Below, piece after piece: positions 17,403 through 26,023 of a stretch of 64,000 nucleotides of DNA (its first letter is position 1; every line of letters starts with the position of its first letter). The notes beneath the pieces are model-generated. The model saw only the letters and a list, made by a program, of their open reading frames with translations. It made no database searches and had not been told where the DNA came from. The DNA is from Saprospiraceae bacterium. GTDB taxonomy: Bacteria; Bacteroidota; Bacteroidia; Chitinophagales; Saprospiraceae. The position numbers and the translations under genes were made by a program. The stretch is taken from positions 2,356,001-2,420,000 of the forward strand of contig JADKAA010000029.1 of the NCBI GenBank assembly GCA_016715465.1, read 5' to 3'.

Positions 17403-17493
17403 CTATTTTAAAAATATTTCTGATTACTTGAGTACAAAAGAAATTAAAAAGCATCATAACAACAAATATTCATTCACTATTAAACAAGTTATT

Positions 17494-18144
17494 ATGAAGT
17501 ACAGATTTTTTTGGCTAATGGCTTTTGCGCTGACTATGATTACATTTTCTTTTACCTCGTGCACACGTGATGACAGTGATGCTGATGTCGAGAATTTTGT
17601 GAACAATGCCCTGGACGAAGTATGCACTGAGACCCGCTCAGGTGACAAGGGATGCTTTGAATTGATTTTCCCGGTTACCGTTATTTATCCGGATTCGACA
17701 ACAGAAGAAGTAGGTTCTTATGAAGAAATGAAAGCCGCTTTTAAAACGTGGAGGGAAAACAATCCTGAAATAAAGGGAAGACCTGTCATACAGTTTCCTT
17801 TCTCTGTAACCACCGAAGATGGAACCATTGTGGAGGTTACAACCAAGGCAGAATTGAGAGAACTGGTGGCATCCTGCAAACCTAAGGGCGGACATGGTCC
17901 AAAAGGCGGGCACGGCAAGCCATGTTTCAAGATCAATTTTCCGGTAACGGTAAGCACCTCAGCGGGTGAAGTAACCATTGAAGATGCAGCCGCTTTCAGG
18001 GAGTTATTAAAATCACTGAAAGGCAGTGGAGAAAGACCACAATATGTCTTCCCAATCAGTGTAACCCTTAAAGATGGTACGTTACAAACAGTGGCCAGTG
18101 TTGAAGAGCTTAGAGCACTTAAAGACGATTGCAGGGGTAATTAA
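17494..18144 (+). CDS. Lipoprotein with four beta-rich repeats, hypothetical
   Basis: 216 residues from ATG 17494, chosen because it begins a lipoprotein signal (ALTMITFSFTSC); a TTG at 17428 adds an implausible leader. After the anchor come four imperfect repeats of 35-42 residues, each built as FPxxV, an acidic turn such as DGT, then an amphipathic helix (EELRxL): LIFPVTVIYPDSTTEEV, IQFPFSVTTEDGTIVEV, INFPVTVSTSAGEVTI, YVFPISVTLKDGTLQTV. Cysteines flank pairs of repeats (one before repeat 1 and one after 2; one before 3 and one after 4), so the present protein looks like a doubled two-repeat unit. A glycine/histidine linker (PKGGHGPKGGHGKPC) separates the halves. Function unknown; the site next to an ECF sigma gene may point to surface-signal control. 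Confidence 0.8.
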   Translation: MKYRFFWLMAFALTMITFSFTSCTRDDSDADVENFVNNALDEVCTETRSGDKGCFELIFPVTVIYPDSTTEEVGSYEEMKAAFKTWRENNPEIKGRPVIQFPFSVTTEDGTIVEVTTKAELRELVASCKPKGGHGPKGGHGKPCFKINFPVTVSTSAGEVTIEDAAAFRELLKSLKGSGERPQYVFPISVTLKDGTLQTVASVEELRALKDDCRGN

Positions 18145-18164
18145 TCGTTTGTGCATTCAATGAT

Positions 18165-18203
18165 AAAGCCCGGATGGTATAAAATCATCCGGGCTTTTTT
18201 ATT
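18165..18203 (+). terminator. Intrinsic terminator after the four-repeat lipoprotein gene
   Basis: AAAGCCCGGATG (18165-18176) pairs perfectly with CATCCGGGCTTT (18186-18197) across a nine-base loop, and a T-run follows. It lies 20 bases after the stop codon. Confidence 0.85.
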
Positions 18204-18265
18204 GATTAAAGTTCCTGCATTAAACCCATTACGAAATCGGTTGTTTAAACTGGAATAACAGTCAA

Positions 18266-19177
18266 ATGCAAAAAATTATTATTGCCGGCGGTTCCGGGCT
18301 TATTGGAAAAAGGCTTGCTCACATATTATCCTCTACTTATGAGGTAGGTATACTCACCAGAAACAAGGCTCAGGCAGCTGAAAATTTCAAATACCTTCAC
18401 TGGAATCCCGATCTGGCAGAGATTCAGGATGAGGCATTGGATGCAGACGTAATCATTAACCTTGCAGGTGCCGGAATTGCAGACAGAAGATGGACAACTT
18501 CGCGTAAAGATGAACTGATTAAATCGAGGGTTGATCCCACCGTTTTTTTGGCAAAGGCATTCCAACAATCCGGTAAAAAACCCTCACTCTATATAGGCGC
18601 TTCAGCCATTGGGTTTTACGGAGACCGTGGCAATGAAATACTCGATGAGGGTTCTGCCCCCGGTAAGGGTTTCCTGTCCACTTGTGGCAAACAATGGGAA
18701 AACGCATCTGAAGCTTTTATGGGTGTGGCACAGCGCAACATCATCCTGAGAATAGGAATTGTTATGTCTTCAAAAGGAGGTGCTTTGCCCAAAATCATCA
18801 AAAGTGCCTATTTAGGCAGGTTATTGAATTATTTTGGCTACGGACATCAATACCAATCCTGGATCCATATTGATGACCTTTGTGGCATAATGCGGGAAGC
18901 AGTGCAAAATCCGACATATCAAGGAATCATAAACGGCGTGTCTCCCCATAGTATGACAAACAAAGATATGACCTTGGCAATTAATGAGGGATTACCATTT
19001 AGATCACTCATTATACCTGTACCTGCCTTTATGCTTAAAATGCTTTTGGGTGAAATGTCCCATGTGGTTTTGGACAGCACCAGAGTGGTGCCCAAAAAAC
19101 TGATTGACTATGGGTTTACATTTAAGCATACAGACCTGAAAAGCGCTGTTGCTGACCTCATTCGCAGAGACTTATAG
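18266..19177 (+). CDS. TIGR01777 family NAD(P)-binding epimerase-like protein
   Basis: 303 residues of the SDR-like superfamily. The nucleotide-binding IIIAGGSGLIGKRLA is at the N-terminus; SAIGFYGDRGNE, GKQWENASEAF, RIGIVMSSKGGALPKI and YQSWIHIDDLCGIM are signatures of the TIGR01777/YfcH group. A DUF1731-type C-terminal domain follows (VPAFMLKMLLGEMSHVVLDS). These proteins are widespread and their substrate is not known to me. The gene stands alone between the terminator at 18165 and the promoter box at 19244. Confidence 0.9.
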   Translation: MQKIIIAGGSGLIGKRLAHILSSTYEVGILTRNKAQAAENFKYLHWNPDLAEIQDEALDADVIINLAGAGIADRRWTTSRKDELIKSRVDPTVFLAKAFQQSGKKPSLYIGASAIGFYGDRGNEILDEGSAPGKGFLSTCGKQWENASEAFMGVAQRNIILRIGIVMSSKGGALPKIIKSAYLGRLLNYFGYGHQYQSWIHIDDLCGIMREAVQNPTYQGIINGVSPHSMTNKDMTLAINEGLPFRSLIIPVPAFMLKMLLGEMSHVVLDSTRVVPKKLIDYGFTFKHTDLKSAVADLIRRDL

Positions 19178-19243
19178 TTTTAACAGGCACCTAAATCACC
19201 GCCGAGGGTGACCGTATTGTCTATTTTTTTGCAGGATTAGTCT

Positions 19244-19251
19244 TATCTTTG
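19244..19251 (+). promoter_or_regulatory. -7 box upstream of the 19271-dapA unit
   Basis: TATCTTTG is a perfect TAnnTTTG match ending 19 bases before ATG 19271. A TTTG at 19228-19231 is too close and a TTG at 19217-19219 slightly too far for a standard -33 element. Confidence 0.4.
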
Positions 19252-19270
19252 CCCCACAATTTTAGATTTT

Positions 19271-19786
19271 ATGGCCTTCGATTTCTTGCGAAAATGGTTG
19301 TTTGAAAATGCACTTAAAAATGCATTGGCTTCTAATGCCCCGACCACGAAAGGAAAAATAGGCGTATTTTTTAATTTGCCCGCAGACCCAGGTGAAATAG
19401 ACCGGCTACTTGAGGTCTTCAGAAAGAAAGGGCTAAAATCACAAGATATTTCTTTTCTGGTATATGTGCCGGATAAATTGATGAACCCCATAGATTTGCC
19501 TCATTACACCCCTAAAGAAATCAACTGGTCCAGGTACGCATCCAATGAAGCGGTGAATAACTTTGTGGGAACACGATTTGATCGCTTTTACTTTCTCTGT
19601 CCTGTGTTTGAGAACCATCATCGATTTATCCTGGCGCAAGTAGTGGCAGCATTAAAGGCCGGGGTGTTCAGTCCGGGTGTTGAATCTTTTCTTGATCTTA
19701 CCCTGGACAGATCTTTTGTTTCCGCGTCCCAAAGTCTGAAAGACATCGAAGATTTGATTTATAAACTTACATCACATGCAAAATAA
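19271..19786 (+). CDS. Conserved Bacteroidota protein, possibly DUF6913, upstream of dapA
   Basis: 171 residues, no signal peptide. It shows a basic N-terminal helix (FLRKWLFENALKNALA), then an alternating strand/helix layout (KGKIGVFFNLPADPGEIDRLLEVF, read as KIGVFFN and EIDRLLEVFRKKGLK) and FDRFYFLCPVFENHHRFI. This fits the small conserved family I recall beside dapA in many Bacteroidota (DUF6913), though I cannot confirm the number. It overlaps dapA by 11 bases, so the two are translated together. No catalytic motif is evident. Confidence 0.75.
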   Translation: MAFDFLRKWLFENALKNALASNAPTTKGKIGVFFNLPADPGEIDRLLEVFRKKGLKSQDISFLVYVPDKLMNPIDLPHYTPKEINWSRYASNEAVNNFVGTRFDRFYFLCPVFENHHRFILAQVVAALKAGVFSPGVESFLDLTLDRSFVSASQSLKDIEDLIYKLTSHAK

Positions 19787-20672
19787 ATTCAAAGGTACGG
19801 GTGTGGCCATCATCACCCCGTTCAAAAATGGCGAGATTGATTTTAATGCCATGACCAGGGTGATCGAACACGTCATCTCAGGCGGAGTCGAGTTCATCGT
19901 GGCGCTTGGCAGCACAGGTGAAACTGCTACTTTGGATGAAAAAGAATCCAGACTGGTTCTGGATCATGTCATTACCACCGTGAATCAGCGTGTGCCGGTT
20001 GTAGCCGGAAATTTTGCCGGAAATAACACCAAAGACCTGTGTCGCTATATTAAGTCATTTGATTTTACAGGCATTGATGCGGTTTTATCCTCAAGTCCGG
20101 CTTATGTCAAACCTTCACAAGAAGGCATATTTCAACACTATACAGCCCTGGCAGAGGCCTGCCCCAGGCCCATTATTTTATACAACGTACCTGGCAGAAC
20201 CAGGTCAAACATGGAATGGGAAACCACAGTGCGCCTTGCTGAAAGCAACCCGGCCTTTATTGGCATCAAAGAAGCCTCAGGCGACCTCATTCAGGCTACC
20301 AGAATCATCAAAAACCGTCCAAAAGGATTTTTTGTGACCAGTGGGGATGACGAAGTGGCTCTTCCTATGGTGGCGTGTGGTGGTGAAGGTGTAATTTCTG
20401 TCATAGCCAATGCTTTTCCGGGTTCATTTTCTTCCATGATCAGGGCTGCATTGAATGAAGATTACATTGAGGCGCGCAAACTCAATTTCCAGACGTATGA
20501 CCTGCATAAATGGCTTTACATCGAGGGTAATCCTGTTGGCATTAAATCAGCTATGGAGATTCTTGGTTTTTGCACCAATGAAGTTCGATTGCCTCTGGCA
20601 AAAATGTCGGCCCATAATTACAGTCTTTTGGAAAAAGCTGTGCACGCGGCCGTTCAGGCTCATCTGGAGTAA
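19776..20672 (+). CDS. dapA: 4-hydroxy-tetrahydrodipicolinate synthase
   Basis: Condenses pyruvate with aspartate semialdehyde, the first committed step toward lysine and the diaminopimelate of peptidoglycan. The 298 residues fit the usual TIM barrel. Pyruvate-binding LGSTGE (44-49), the catalytic tyrosine in LYNVPGR (Y136) and the Schiff-base lysine in GIKEASGD (K165) are all present. The ATG lies inside the preceding gene. It converges on the gluconokinase-dehydrogenase gene with a six-base gap. Confidence 0.96.
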   Translation: MQNKFKGTGVAIITPFKNGEIDFNAMTRVIEHVISGGVEFIVALGSTGETATLDEKESRLVLDHVITTVNQRVPVVAGNFAGNNTKDLCRYIKSFDFTGIDAVLSSSPAYVKPSQEGIFQHYTALAEACPRPIILYNVPGRTRSNMEWETTVRLAESNPAFIGIKEASGDLIQATRIIKNRPKGFFVTSGDDEVALPMVACGGEGVISVIANAFPGSFSSMIRAALNEDYIEARKLNFQTYDLHKWLYIEGNPVGIKSAMEILGFCTNEVRLPLAKMSAHNYSLLEKAVHAAVQAHLE

Positions 20673-20678
20673 GGTCGC

Positions 20679-22562
20679 TTAAATCCAGGGATAATGGATA
20701 TTTGCACCTTCCGGATCGTTTTTCCACCGGAAAGTATGTGCACCAAAATAATCCCTTTGCGCCTGAATAATGTTTGCATTTGCCTGTCCATTGGTAATGC
20801 CATTGAAATAGTTGGCTGAAGCCGATAAACAAGGTATATCCAGCCCGGCTTTAATCGCTTTTGATACAACGGTCAACAGTTTTGGGTGATATTGATGTAA
20901 TGTTTTTTTTATGTGTTTTTCTTCCGGAAGTGAAGCTGTTTTCTCAAACACCATTCTACACTGACCCATAAGCGATGAACGGATAATACAGCCATTGGTC
21001 CATACACCTGCCAGAACTTCTAAATTTATTTGCCAGTCATTTTTTTCACTCGCATACCTTATCAGAGAAAATCCCTGGTGATGATTTATGATCCTTGCCA
21101 TATAAAAGGCTTCTGCCAATGTATCATTACTCAGTTTTCCTATTGGGCAGATACTTGATTTATAGCGCCTTTCCAGTTTTTGCCTCATTGTTTTTTGGGA
21201 TGATAAAAATCGCGCGTTCAAAGCTGCATGAACCAGGGTATAAGGGAGGCCCGATTGTATAGCTTCCTCAGCTGTCCAGCTGCCGGTTCCCTTGCTGCCG
21301 GCATTATCCAAGATGAGATCGACTATCCATTTACCTTTCTCCTTTACTTTTAAAATGGCTGCCGTAATTTCAAGCAGGTAGGAGGAATTATAACCTTCGT
21401 TCCACTTTTCAAAAACCCTGGCAATTTGATCGGGATCCATGCCTTTGCCAAAGCGCATGATTTCGTATATCTCAGCTATGAGCTGCATTTCTGCGTACTC
21501 AATTCCGTTGTGTACCATTTTCACAAAATGGCCTGACCCTGCGGGCCCCACATAAGCACAGCAGGCCATTCCTCTTTCATCACGGGCTGCTATGTGAACC
21601 AAAAATGATTCCACTTTTTCATAGGCTTTTTTGTCGCCACCAGGCATAATGGCAGGACCAATCAGTGCACCAGACTCACCTCCTGAAATGCCACAACCCA
21701 TAAAATAGATTCCTTTTTTTGCCAGGCTTAATGTTCTTTTTTGGGTGTCCCTGTAAAACGAATTGCCCCCGTCAATGACAATGTCACCGGCCTTTAAATG
21801 CGGTGTTAATTGGTCAATCATGGCATCCACCGCTGCACCGGCATCCACCATCAGCAAAATTTTCCGGGGTTTTTGCAATGAATTTACAAAAGCCTTCAGG
21901 TCTTCAAAACCAACACTATCCCGAAGCTCAGAATGTTTATCTATCAAAGTTGCAGCCACCTTTTCCTCCTTCCCGGGTACGTTGCGGTTAAACAAAGCAA
22001 GCCTGAACCCTTTTGTTGCCAGGTTTCTGCTGATGCTTCTGCCCATTACCCCTATGCCCGCAACGCCAAATTCAAGCTGATTCATATGTGATATTATTTT
22101 ATTCACTATTTCTACCGGTGATTCTTCAATGGAAATTTTTAACGCGTAGGCTGGCACCTCCAATGACTCAAATTGAGATTCCAAAAGTTGAGGTGGCATA
22201 AAATGACTTCTTTCTCTCATTCTTTTTTTAATCAACTTTGGTTGACCCTCCAAAAAAACAAAATGAACAGGTCCATTGATACCGGATCTAAGTGTTTCCC
22301 GATAATTTTCCTTCAGTGCAGAGCACGCGAAGATAGCGCCCTCATCTGAAAAGGCGGTTTTGGCAACTTCATTCAGCGACTTCAACCAACCTGCCCGGTC
22401 TATATCATTGAGCGGCAAACCCGATTTCATTTTATCGAGATTTTCCTTTGAATGGTAATCATCCCCATCATAAAATGGAAGTCTCATTTTTTTGGCCAGG
22501 ACTTTACCCACAGTGGTTTTGCCACTTCCACTTACCCCCATGATGATGATGATTTTACCCAT
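20679..22562 (-). CDS. Bifunctional gluconokinase / 6-phosphogluconate dehydrogenase fusion
   Basis: One frame of 627 residues from ATG 22562. Residues 1-159 are a complete GntK-type kinase with P-loop GVSGSGKTT (9-17), DGDDYHS, ACSALKENYR and RERSHFMPPQLLESQ. Residue 160 is a methionine that begins a full decarboxylating 6-phosphogluconate dehydrogenase: GVAGIGVMGRS, VIDGGNSFYRDT, GISGGESGA, KMVHNGIEYAEM, GCIIRSSL and the C-terminal QRDYFGAHTF. Each half has normal family length and all key residues; there is no linker. The protein would take gluconate to 6-phosphogluconate and on to ribulose-5-phosphate, CO2 and NADPH. It starts just after the alkyltransferase stop (five-base gap). No gluconate permease or regulator is nearby. 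Confidence 0.92.
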   Translation of the reverse strand: MGKIIIIMGVSGSGKTTVGKVLAKKMRLPFYDGDDYHSKENLDKMKSGLPLNDIDRAGWLKSLNEVAKTAFSDEGAIFACSALKENYRETLRSGINGPVHFVFLEGQPKLIKKRMRERSHFMPPQLLESQFESLEVPAYALKISIEESPVEIVNKIISHMNQLEFGVAGIGVMGRSISRNLATKGFRLALFNRNVPGKEEKVAATLIDKHSELRDSVGFEDLKAFVNSLQKPRKILLMVDAGAAVDAMIDQLTPHLKAGDIVIDGGNSFYRDTQKRTLSLAKKGIYFMGCGISGGESGALIGPAIMPGGDKKAYEKVESFLVHIAARDERGMACCAYVGPAGSGHFVKMVHNGIEYAEMQLIAEIYEIMRFGKGMDPDQIARVFEKWNEGYNSSYLLEITAAILKVKEKGKWIVDLILDNAGSKGTGSWTAEEAIQSGLPYTLVHAALNARFLSSQKTMRQKLERRYKSSICPIGKLSNDTLAEAFYMARIINHHQGFSLIRYASEKNDWQINLEVLAGVWTNGCIIRSSLMGQCRMVFEKTASLPEEKHIKKTLHQYHPKLLTVVSKAIKAGLDIPCLSASANYFNGITNGQANANIIQAQRDYFGAHTFRWKNDPEGANIHYPWI

Positions 22563-22567
22563 AAATC

Positions 22568-23050
22568 TCAAAATAAACTGGCCTGAATACCAAAGGCACC
22601 AGGTTGCTCGTGATTTAATAAAAATAGTTTTACATCAAGGCCCAGCGCATATCCCGTGAGTGATCCGTCACTACCTATCACACGGTGACAGGGTACCACT
22701 ATCGGAATTGGGTTTTTGCCATTGGCAAGGCCTACGGCGCGGGTATGTGTTGAGCCGCCAACCCTTTTGGCAAGTTTCAAATAGCTGATGGTAGTGCCAA
22801 AAGGTATATGCAGAAGTTCCTGCCATACCTGGGTGCAGTATGCTGTTGCCCCATCAAAATCAAGGGGTAATTCAAAGGATTTTCTGCTGCCTGCAAAATA
22901 CGCCAACAATTGTGATTTCGCTTCCTGAAGGCACCCACCGGGTCTTTCTTCCATAAATCCCTTTGCCATCGAAATGGACGACAATCCTTGTTCACTGGCC
23001 TCCAAATACAGTCGGCCTATCGGACTCAAGACACTAATGCCGTAATTCAT
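22568..23050 (-). CDS. ogt: Methylated-DNA--protein-cysteine methyltransferase
   Basis: A suicide repair protein that takes the alkyl group from O6-methylguanine onto its own cysteine. The 160-residue form from ATG 23050 begins NYGISVLSPIGRLYLEAS, the usual family N-terminus; a longer frame reaching 23134 lies within the upstream gene and is unlikely. The active site is IPIVVPCHRVIGSDGSLTGY with the acceptor cysteine in PCHR. IPFGTTISYLKLA is the helix-turn-helix part that binds DNA. The start overlaps the upstream MtfA-like gene by 17 bases. Confidence 0.93.
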   Translation of the reverse strand: MNYGISVLSPIGRLYLEASEQGLSSISMAKGFMEERPGGCLQEAKSQLLAYFAGSRKSFELPLDFDGATAYCTQVWQELLHIPFGTTISYLKLAKRVGGSTHTRAVGLANGKNPIPIVVPCHRVIGSDGSLTGYALGLDVKLFLLNHEQPGAFGIQASLF

Positions 23051-23891
23051 CTGGAAGTGGATTTTGACCGAATATAAGGCAAAAAGCATCATATTCCATA
23101 GGAAATAAGGATTTATATGCCTTTGAATGGTCAAAAAAACATACGATGTGGATGATGAGAGGATTCAATTCTGCATAACCGCAGGTGCGAAGTATGAGTT
23201 GATGGTTGATGCCATTTATTTGCTCTAAGTCTTCCCAGTTATAAGCAGAAACGTCGGGGTAGTTCAGGCCGGGGTGCAACATAATAAATGCCTCCACATA
23301 TCCGTGCAGAACGATGTTGTAATACATCGCAGGATTTACAATGCCGGGAAGACCTTGTTCAGTGGAAAAAATGAAAACACCATCCTCAATGTCAGATTCA
23401 ACCGTGTGCAAAAATTTAAACCTCGGTGTGGGAAAGGGATGTTTATACAGAAAAATTCGATCCATGTCGCCAATAAGGAAATCATTCAGCCCAAGACAGA
23501 GCCGAACGCCCTGACTGGAAATGATGTGTTTTATGTCAAAAGGCACGTCCCTCATTTCTTTACTGCCAACAAACTGAAATGCCCGGGCTTCAGTATAAAG
23601 CACCAGTCTTTTTTCGAATTTTAGTTTTAACTCCTCAGTATAATTATGGTAATAGGGTGCATATGTCACCAGCCATTCCCTGATTTTTGGGTCAAGCGGT
23701 GGTGTATTTTTTTGCAACCACCAATAGTCGATTTGGCCATGAAAAACATACAACACCGTGAGTAAGACCACCGGAATAAAAATGAATACCGAACCAGCTG
23801 ATCCAGGTTGAAAAAGTTTCACCAGGAAGTACCCCGTTGCCAGGATGAGCGGTAGGGAAATCAATTTTGAAAAGGAGTAAATTTTCATCAT
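23034..23891 (-). CDS. MtfA-like zinc peptidase family protein lacking its catalytic residues
   Basis: 285 residues. Two N-terminal hydrophobic segments (about 9-26 and 34-51) are followed by a region that lines up with E. coli MtfA along its length: GDMDRIFLYKHPF, then GVFIFS, then NIVLH, then YAELNP and YDAFCLIFGQNPL. MtfA is a zinc metallopeptidase (PF06167) tied to glucose transport control. Here the HExxH motif reads HGYVE (196-200), and the downstream glutamate of the FAVxxE motif is replaced in PLIIHIVCFF (244-253). Both zinc and catalytic ligands are gone, so this looks like a pseudo-enzyme. It opens a three-gene unit with ogt and the gluconokinase fusion. Confidence 0.75.
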   Translation of the reverse strand: MMKIYSFSKLISLPLILATGYFLVKLFQPGSAGSVFIFIPVVLLTVLYVFHGQIDYWWLQKNTPPLDPKIREWLVTYAPYYHNYTEELKLKFEKRLVLYTEARAFQFVGSKEMRDVPFDIKHIISSQGVRLCLGLNDFLIGDMDRIFLYKHPFPTPRFKFLHTVESDIEDGVFIFSTEQGLPGIVNPAMYYNIVLHGYVEAFIMLHPGLNYPDVSAYNWEDLEQINGINHQLILRTCGYAELNPLIIHIVCFFDHSKAYKSLFPMEYDAFCLIFGQNPLPDELRH

Positions 23892-23892
23892 A

Positions 23893-23900
23893 CAAACTTA
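23893..23900 (-). promoter_or_regulatory. -7 box at the very start of the MtfA-like gene
   Basis: The minus strand reads TAAGTTTG, matching TAnnTTTG, one base from the annotated start codon. If used, the mRNA would start at or inside the codon pair ATG ATG at 23891-23886, making a leaderless message from the second ATG plausible. Confidence 0.3.
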
Positions 23901-23969
23901 TGGAAAAGTGGGGATAACCGGCCCTCAAATGATTGGGCTGCCAGCAATGATGTCTTGAAAACAGTGGTT

Positions 23970-24635
23970 TTACTTTTTCTTCTTATTTTTGAAATCCCCG
24001 CGTTTCCAGGCCTCAATGAACTTTTTCCAGGCCATTACGTCAAATATTCGCTGCGGTTTAAATTGGCCGGTATATTTAAATTCTTCCGCCTGCTGCCGCA
24101 TATAGACCGTCGATGCTTCCTTGCCGTCTACCGGCACAGTATAACGCATATCCGACAAGACTTCTTTGGCGAGGTTTACCTGTGCCTGTTCCCTCAGTTC
24201 ATTGCTGATGTCGATGGCCAGAAATTCGTGCTTAAAATGTTCCCGGGAAGGCCAGGGATAAATTACCACTTCATCGAGCCATACATTGTCTTCACTCATA
24301 ATCTGAATCCAGGTATAAAACGTCGAAGAAAGTGTATCCGGAATGGTGTATTCCACATTTTTAAAGCCGATACGTGAGAAAATTACGGTCTCCCCTTTGA
24401 GGGCTACAAATGAGAAAAAACCATCATAATCCGATACTGACCCCCTGGAAGTCCCTTTAACTGCAATGGTGGTGTAGGGAAGAGGTGTGATTTCACCGTT
24501 TTCATCAGGACCTACTACTTTACCGGAAAACTGGATGGGTTGAGGTACAACATCCTTTTTCTGCGCAGCAATGGTTGCCAAAAAAACAAAAAACATAAAA
24601 AGTCCCAAAAATAATCCCCTCATCAATGTTTGCAT
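23970..24635 (-). CDS. Carboxypeptidase-like regulatory domain protein, exported
   Basis: 221 residues with a signal peptide (FLGLFMFFVFLATIAAQ). The central part (about 35-120) is a CarboxypepD_reg-like beta-sandwich: FSGKVVGPDENG, YTTIAVKGTSRGSVSDYDG, FSRIGFKNVEYTIP. This domain usually precedes TonB receptors but here stands without a barrel. The C-terminal part (WLDEVVIYPWPSREHFKHEF onward) is charged and ends in a KKKK stretch. Such proteins are common in Bacteroidota envelopes; their role is unknown. ATG 24635 could be replaced by 24623 (MRGLF). Confidence 0.82.
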   Translation of the reverse strand: MQTLMRGLFLGLFMFFVFLATIAAQKKDVVPQPIQFSGKVVGPDENGEITPLPYTTIAVKGTSRGSVSDYDGFFSFVALKGETVIFSRIGFKNVEYTIPDTLSSTFYTWIQIMSEDNVWLDEVVIYPWPSREHFKHEFLAIDISNELREQAQVNLAKEVLSDMRYTVPVDGKEASTVYMRQQAEEFKYTGQFKPQRIFDVMAWKKFIEAWKRGDFKNKKKK

Positions 24636-24783
24636 TTAGGAAGTAACGAAGTTAAGTGAATTTCATCAGCTAAACCCACTAATTTTAACAAAGAATTATG
24701 CTTCATGGTTGCACTCGAAGTCCCGGATTTTCATAACTTTTCTGATATGGCTCTTTTTAATACCCGGTATAAAATCAAATTCC

Positions 24784-24791
24784 TATTTTTG
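24784..24791 (+). promoter_or_regulatory. -7 box upstream of the M19 dipeptidase gene
   Basis: TATTTTTG matches TAnnTTTG and ends 11 bases before ATG 24803, giving a nearly leaderless message. Confidence 0.45.
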
Positions 24792-24802
24792 AGCACAAAT
24801 TT

Positions 24803-26023
24803 ATGGTCATGCGTGTATTTCTTGCTTGTTTTTGCTTACTTATGCTACATGCTTGCAGCAGGAAAAACCCTTATCTCGAGCTGGCTAATGCCTTATCTCA
24901 CAAATTCATCATCGTGGATGGCCATGTAGATCTGCCTTCCAGGATCAAAGTACAATATTTTCGATTTCAAAAAGAATACCTGGGGCTTCCCATTGACTCC
25001 AAAGAAGGGGACTTTGATTTTGTAAGGTCAAAAAAAGGCGGACTTGACGCTCCCTTTATGTCTATTTACATTCCGTCTGCTCTCGAAACCCCCGGGGCTA
25101 AAATGCTGGCCGACAGTCTCATCCTAATGGTTGAAGGCATTGCTGCCCAAAATCCGGCTTATTATACAATGGCCCGCACTCCGGCTGAAGTTGAAGAAAT
25201 ATTCAAGTCTGGCAAGATCGCGTTGCCCATGGGCATGGAGAATGGCAGCCCGCTCGACAATACAGAAGATGTGGCATATTACCGCAATAGGGGCATTTGT
25301 TACATCACACTTACCCACGCAAAAAACAACAAAATTTGCGACTCCTCTTATGATACCACCCGGCTATGGAATGGGCTGAGCCCGTTTGGAGAACGTATTG
25401 TGCAGGAAATGAATAATCAGGGCGTCATGGTCGACGTGTCGCACATTTCAGATTCCAGTTTTTACGACGTCATGCGCACTTGTAAGGTTCCGGTCATTGC
25501 TTCTCATAGTGCGGCCCGACGCTTTACGCCCGGTTTTGAACGCAACATGTCTGATGACCTGATTCGAAAAATGAAAATAAACGGCGGTGTCATTATGGTT
25601 AACTTTGGCACCTCTTTCCTGGATGGTTCAATATCCGATACCAATCGGGCCAATGAAGCAGCCCTCGATAACTTGCTAAAAAGAAAGGGGGTCAGCCCGG
25701 AAAGTCAGGAAGGAAAAAAGCTCATCCATGAATTTCGACAGAAAAGTCCTTATTTATATGCAGATGTCGAAAAGGTAGCAGACCATATCGATCACATTGT
25801 AGCTTTGGCAGGAATTGACCATGTAGGCCTTGGGTCTGACTTTGACGGCGTAGGCGACAGTCTGCCTAAGGGACTTAAAGATGTGGCGGATTATCCAAAT
25901 CTTCTTGCTTCTTTACTGCGACGTGGATACACTGAAGGTGACATTGAAAAAATTTGTTACAAAAATATTTTCCGGGTTTGGAATAAAACCCTGACATACA
26001 GCAAAACTTATGGAAACAAATAA
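24803..26023 (+). CDS. Membrane dipeptidase (M19 family) lipoprotein
   Basis: 406 residues with a lipoprotein signal (FCLLMLHAC, cysteine 18). IIVDGHVDLPSRI gives the first zinc pair (H41, D43); GMENGSPLD, YITLTHAKNN, VDVSHISDSSF, VIASHSAARRF and GLGSDFDGVGD are the remaining family motifs. Members hydrolyse dipeptides, including D-amino-acid ones, in a zinc-dependent way. The C-terminal 14 bases overlap the first bPH2 gene, so the three form one unit. The start could be ATG 24809 instead. Confidence 0.93.
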   Translation: MVMRVFLACFCLLMLHACSRKNPYLELANALSHKFIIVDGHVDLPSRIKVQYFRFQKEYLGLPIDSKEGDFDFVRSKKGGLDAPFMSIYIPSALETPGAKMLADSLILMVEGIAAQNPAYYTMARTPAEVEEIFKSGKIALPMGMENGSPLDNTEDVAYYRNRGICYITLTHAKNNKICDSSYDTTRLWNGLSPFGERIVQEMNNQGVMVDVSHISDSSFYDVMRTCKVPVIASHSAARRFTPGFERNMSDDLIRKMKINGGVIMVNFGTSFLDGSISDTNRANEAALDNLLKRKGVSPESQEGKKLIHEFRQKSPYLYADVEKVADHIDHIVALAGIDHVGLGSDFDGVGDSLPKGLKDVADYPNLLASLLRRGYTEGDIEKICYKNIFRVWNKTLTYSKTYGNK

